From assembly GCA_017617525.1 (NCBI GenBank), contig JAFZWA010000042.1:1-39520 (forward strand): DNA of 39,520 bases, written 5' to 3'. This DNA is from Clostridiales bacterium. GTDB taxonomy: Bacteria; Bacillota; Clostridia; Saccharofermentanales; Saccharofermentanaceae. The notes beneath the pieces were generated by a model. That model made no database searches. It saw nothing but the letters and a program-made list of their open reading frames with translations, and was not told where the DNA came from. A program made the position numbers and the translations under genes. Of this stretch, positions 36,846-39,520 are shown piece by piece. How positions within the stretch are numbered: position 1 is the stretch's first letter; each line of letters starts with the position of its first letter.

Positions 36846-37715
36846 ATGGAAAAAGAAAGAAGAAAACTGCATCCGAGATTTAAATACGCGGTCCTTTTCC
36901 TAACGCTTTTTATGGTCGAAGTCCTGATCGCGATCTTTACCAGAGGTGTCGTCCGCGCCTATCTCGGCGACGTGCTCGTCATCCCGGCGCTCTACTTTTT
37001 CCTCCGTGCCATGTTCTTCCCGAAGGATGGGATCTTCTCGGTCTATGTGCTTCCTTTCGTCTGCTATTTCACCGGCTGGCTCGTCGAAGTCCTTCAGGCT
37101 CTTTCCGTGCCAAAAGCACTTGGGCTTTCGGCTTCTTCTTTCCCGGGCGTGATCGTCGGCGGAACTTACGACCACAAAGACGGTCTCTGCTATTTTCTGG
37201 GACTTCTTCTGATCGGCTTGTTCCTGGCGCTCGAAACGCACTGGAAGGATGACCGCCGCTGGTTTTACCCGATCGCCGTCTTCCTTCACTGGACATGGGG
37301 TTATTTTCAGACATGCGCAGGCTTTTTCGTATTTCTCTGGTACCGGAAATGCCGCCACTTTTACTACAAGGGAGTTGTCCGGACGATCTGGACAAAAACA
37401 TCGGCCGTTTCTTTGGGCATGTTCATCTTTACTCCGAGGGAACCGGACAAAGATGACCAGAGCGATTGGGCAAAAAGGACCCGCGCTTATAACGAGAGAG
37501 TTGCGATCCATGAATACGGCCACACCTTCCAGTCCCTGCTTCTGGGTCCCTTCTATCTGTTGGTCATCGGTCTTCCGTCGACGATCTGGGCGAGCAGCAA
37601 GAATCTTTCCCGGTTAAGAAGAGAGAAAAATATCCCGTATTCGAGACTCTATTGTGAAAAATGGGCTTCCAAATGGGGCGAGAAGGTCTCCAAAGAAGAA
37701 GCAGACTGGACCTGA
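36846..37715 (+). CDS. DUF2809 membrane domain fused to an HEYGH-motif domain
   Basis: The 289-aa protein has a DUF2809-like N-terminal part (about 1-125) with four hydrophobic segments, a middle with further hydrophobic stretches, and a C-terminal domain starting VAIHEYGH (222-226). HExxH is the zinc motif of many metalloproteases. The following GPFYLLVIGLPSTIW and SRLYCEKWASKWGE resemble a short HEYGH..QS..GP.Y..IGIPS module found in some anaerobes. No protease activity is shown. The ATG at 36846 has GGGG 5 nt upstream; a GTG at 36810 is an alternative. It is divergent from uppP. Confidence 0.7.
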   Translation: MEKERRKLHPRFKYAVLFLTLFMVEVLIAIFTRGVVRAYLGDVLVIPALYFFLRAMFFPKDGIFSVYVLPFVCYFTGWLVEVLQALSVPKALGLSASSFPGVIVGGTYDHKDGLCYFLGLLLIGLFLALETHWKDDRRWFYPIAVFLHWTWGYFQTCAGFFVFLWYRKCRHFYYKGVVRTIWTKTSAVSLGMFIFTPREPDKDDQSDWAKRTRAYNERVAIHEYGHTFQSLLLGPFYLLVIGLPSTIWASSKNLSRLRREKNIPYSRLYCEKWASKWGEKVSKEEADWT

Positions 37716-37799
37716 TGATCAAACATCTTTGCAAGTCCTCCCTTTTCTGATTGCAAAAAGTTCTAAAACAGCACATTTTTGTGCATATTACGGATATAA

Positions 37800-37827
37800 A
37801 TGACAGGTGCTTTTGGAGTATTATAAC
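37800..37827 (+). promoter_or_regulatory. Probable guaA promoter
   Basis: ATGACA (37800-37805), 16 bp, TATAAC (37822-37827), 38 bp before the ATG. The leader is too short for a purine riboswitch. GCACA/TGTGC forms a small hairpin just upstream (37771-37784). Confidence 0.5.
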
Positions 37828-37864
37828 GGCATGATATTTTCAAAAAGCAACGGGAGGCGCCACC

Positions 37865-39406
37865 ATGCAAAATGAAATGATTTTGGTCCTTGATTTCGGA
37901 GGTCAGTATAACCAGCTGATCGCAAGAAGAGTTCGTGAACTGAATGTTTACTGCGAAGTACATCCCTACAACATGCCGATCGAAAAGATCCGCGAGATGA
38001 ACCCCAAGGGCATCATTTTCACAGGTGGACCGAGCAATGTCTGCGACGACGACGCTCCGCGCTGCGATAAGGAGATCTTCGAACTCGGTATTCCGGTACT
38101 CGGCATCTGCTACGGCGCACAGCTGATGAACTATCTCCTCGGCGGCAAGGTCGCTACCGCTCCCGTAAGAGAATATGGTCACACGGAAGTTGACGTCGAT
38201 AACGAGACAGCGCTTTTCCGTCATGTATCCAGTAAGACAGTCTGCTGGATGAGCCACACGGTCTACATCGCAGAAGCCGCTCCGGGATTCACGGTCACCG
38301 CGACCACTAAGGTCTGCCCGGTCGCTGCCGCCCAGAATGTTGAAAAGGGCCTTTACTGCGTACAGTTCCACCCGGAAGTTTCCCACACGGTCGAAGGCAA
38401 CAAGATGCTCGAGAACTTCCTTAAGCGCGTATGTAAGTGCAAGTGCGACTGGAAGATGGACTCCTTCGTCGAGACATCCATCCGTGAGATCCGTGAGAAA
38501 GTCGGATCCGGCCGCGTGCTCTGCGCTCTGTCCGGCGGTGTTGACTCTTCCGTTGCCGCGGTTCTTCTTTCTAAGGCAGTCGGTAAGCAGCTGACCTGCG
38601 TATTCGTTGACCACGGACTTCTTCGTAAGAACGAAGGCGACGAGGTAGAAGCCGTATTCGGTCCGGAGGGTCCTTATGATCTGAACTTCATCCGCGTAAA
38701 TGCCCAGGAGCGTTTCTACAGCAAGCTCGCAGGCGTTACTGAGCCGGAGAAGAAGAGAAAGATCATCGGTGAAGAGTTCATCCGTGTATTCGAAGAAGAA
38801 GCGAAAAAGATCGGTGCGGTCGACTTCCTCGTCCAGGGCACGATCTATCCTGACGTTATTGAATCCGGCCTCGGTAAAAGCGCCGTCATCAAGTCCCACC
38901 ACAACGTCGGCGGACTTCCGGACTGCGTTGATTTCAAAGAGATCATCGAGCCGCTGCGTCTCCTCTTTAAGGACGAAGTAAGAAAGGCCGGCCTCGAGCT
39001 TGGCATTCCGGAGAACCTCGTATTCCGTCAGCCGTTCCCGGGTCCGGGTCTCGCGATCCGTATCATCGGCGATGTAACCGCCGAGAAAGTCCGACTTGTG
39101 CAGGATGCTGACGCGATCTTCCGTCAGGAGATGGCAAAGGCAGGCCTCGACAGAAATGCGAACCAGTACTTCGCGGCCCTCACGAATATGCGTTCCGTCG
39201 GCTGCATGGGTGATGAAAGAACATACGATTATGCCTGTGTTATCCGCGCGGTAACGACGACCGACTTCATGACGGCTGAGTTCGCCGAACTTCCGTGGAG
39301 CCTGATCGGACGTGTTTCTTCCCGTATCGTAAATGAGGTCAAGGGCATTAACCGAGTCCTCTACGATTGCACGGGCAAGCCGCCGGCCACGATCGAACTC
39401 GAATAA
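37865..39406 (+). CDS. guaA: GMP synthase (glutamine-hydrolysing)
   Basis: GuaA converts XMP to GMP with glutamine and ATP. The class I glutaminase has C82 (GICYGAQ), H169 and E171 (FHPEV). The ATP pyrophosphatase loop is SGGVDSS (223-229) and the dimerisation domain ends in KPPATIELE. At 513 aa it is of normal length. GGGAGG lies 7 nt before the ATG. The 3' end of guaA is a known insertion site for genomic islands. Confidence 0.97.
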   Translation: MQNEMILVLDFGGQYNQLIARRVRELNVYCEVHPYNMPIEKIREMNPKGIIFTGGPSNVCDDDAPRCDKEIFELGIPVLGICYGAQLMNYLLGGKVATAPVREYGHTEVDVDNETALFRHVSSKTVCWMSHTVYIAEAAPGFTVTATTKVCPVAAAQNVEKGLYCVQFHPEVSHTVEGNKMLENFLKRVCKCKCDWKMDSFVETSIREIREKVGSGRVLCALSGGVDSSVAAVLLSKAVGKQLTCVFVDHGLLRKNEGDEVEAVFGPEGPYDLNFIRVNAQERFYSKLAGVTEPEKKRKIIGEEFIRVFEEEAKKIGAVDFLVQGTIYPDVIESGLGKSAVIKSHHNVGGLPDCVDFKEIIEPLRLLFKDEVRKAGLELGIPENLVFRQPFPGPGLAIRIIGDVTAEKVRLVQDADAIFRQEMAKAGLDRNANQYFAALTNMRSVGCMGDERTYDYACVIRAVTTTDFMTAEFAELPWSLIGRVSSRIVNEVKGINRVLYDCTGKPPATIELE

Positions 39407-39419
39407 TGGAAAATCCTTT

Positions 39420-39450
39420 GAAAGCCCCTATTTGTAGGGCTTTCATTTTT
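39420..39450 (+). terminator. Rho-independent terminator of guaA
   Basis: GAAAGCCC (39420-39427) pairs with GGGCTTTC (39437-39444); ATTTTT follows. The inner TA/TA may also pair past a bulged C. Confidence 0.85.
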
Positions 39451-39453
39451 GTA

Positions 39454-39473
39454 TGTTCCCAAAATGTTCCCAA
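39454..39473. repeat. Direct repeats TGTTCCCAA, possible integrase arm sites
   Basis: TGTTCCCAA occurs at 39454-39462 and again at 39465-39473, 11 bp apart, between the guaA terminator and a possible gene end. This fits recombinase arm-type sites, but two copies are weak evidence. Confidence 0.35.
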
Positions 39474-39488
39474 GACTCATTATTTGGG

Positions 39489-39520
39489 TTAGCGAAGGCT
39501 GTTCGCAATCTCATCCTTGA
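39489..39520 (-). CDS. Possible C-terminal end of a gene (integrase?), cut by window edge
   Basis: On the minus strand ten codons are visible, reading KDEIANSLR and then TAA. No motif can identify it. Its position, facing the guaA 3' end with nearby direct repeats, is where an integrative-element integrase would lie. This is a guess from context. Confidence 0.3.
   Translation of the reverse strand, partial: KDEIANSLR

Noticed and set aside
37716-37864. Purine riboswitch before guaA
   Set aside because: The leader after the likely promoter is under 40 bp, and no aptamer core was seen.

Overview
This window looks like the replication-origin region of a Clostridia-type (Bacillota) chromosome. 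The order dnaA-dnaN-recF-remB-gyrB is the classical Firmicutes origin cluster. Two parS sites and the start of a parA/soj gene lie beside it. MurT/GatD, GatCAB, sortase, RemB and mixed PAS-GGDEF genes fit an anaerobic, gut- or rumen-type Clostridia. The exact family cannot be fixed from this sequence; Lachnospirales or Oscillospirales-like is my best guess.

Left arm (1-7.1 kb): every gene is on the minus strand, reading away from the origin. They are parA (cut by the window edge), two parS palindromes, gyrB with its terminator, remB, recF, dnaN and dnaA. DnaA-box-like sequences with the core TTTTCCAC lie on both sides of dnaA, so the origin may be bipartite. yaaA (usual between dnaN and recF) and gyrA (usual after gyrB) are absent. 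Right arm (7.2-39.5 kb): most genes are on the plus strand, as expected for the leading strand of the other replichore.

Right arm in order: an orphan sortase divergent from dnaA; the lipid II amidating pair murT-gatD; a PAS-GGDEF cyclase; a stand-alone LeuA-like synthase; a minus-strand pair of a multi-pass membrane protein and a remarkable MurD-CapA fusion; a CDF transporter and MATE pump pair; gatC-gatA-gatB; a Sel1-repeat membrane protein, trmL and an LTA-synthase-like phosphotransferase; a second PAS-GGDEF protein with a degenerate GNDEF site and a tail-anchored small protein; a HAD/uridine-kinase-like fusion followed by a carboxynorspermidine-synthase-like dehydrogenase; a YfhO-like membrane protein; a CNNM/CBS/CorC protein; uppP; a DUF2809-HEYGH fusion; and guaA with its terminator. 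Just past guaA are short direct repeats and what may be the end of another gene, a setting known for integrative elements.

Cell-envelope functions recur: sortase, MurT/GatD, MurD-CapA, LTA-synthase-like, YfhO and UppP. The best candidate for an undescribed system is the MurD-CapA fusion with its 1-nt-spaced membrane partner. Separately, the 9-mer RGTGCTTTT occurs about 17 times on both strands, in all reading frames and between genes. That suggests a DNA-level signal. No rRNA, tRNA, CRISPR array or intact insertion sequence was seen.
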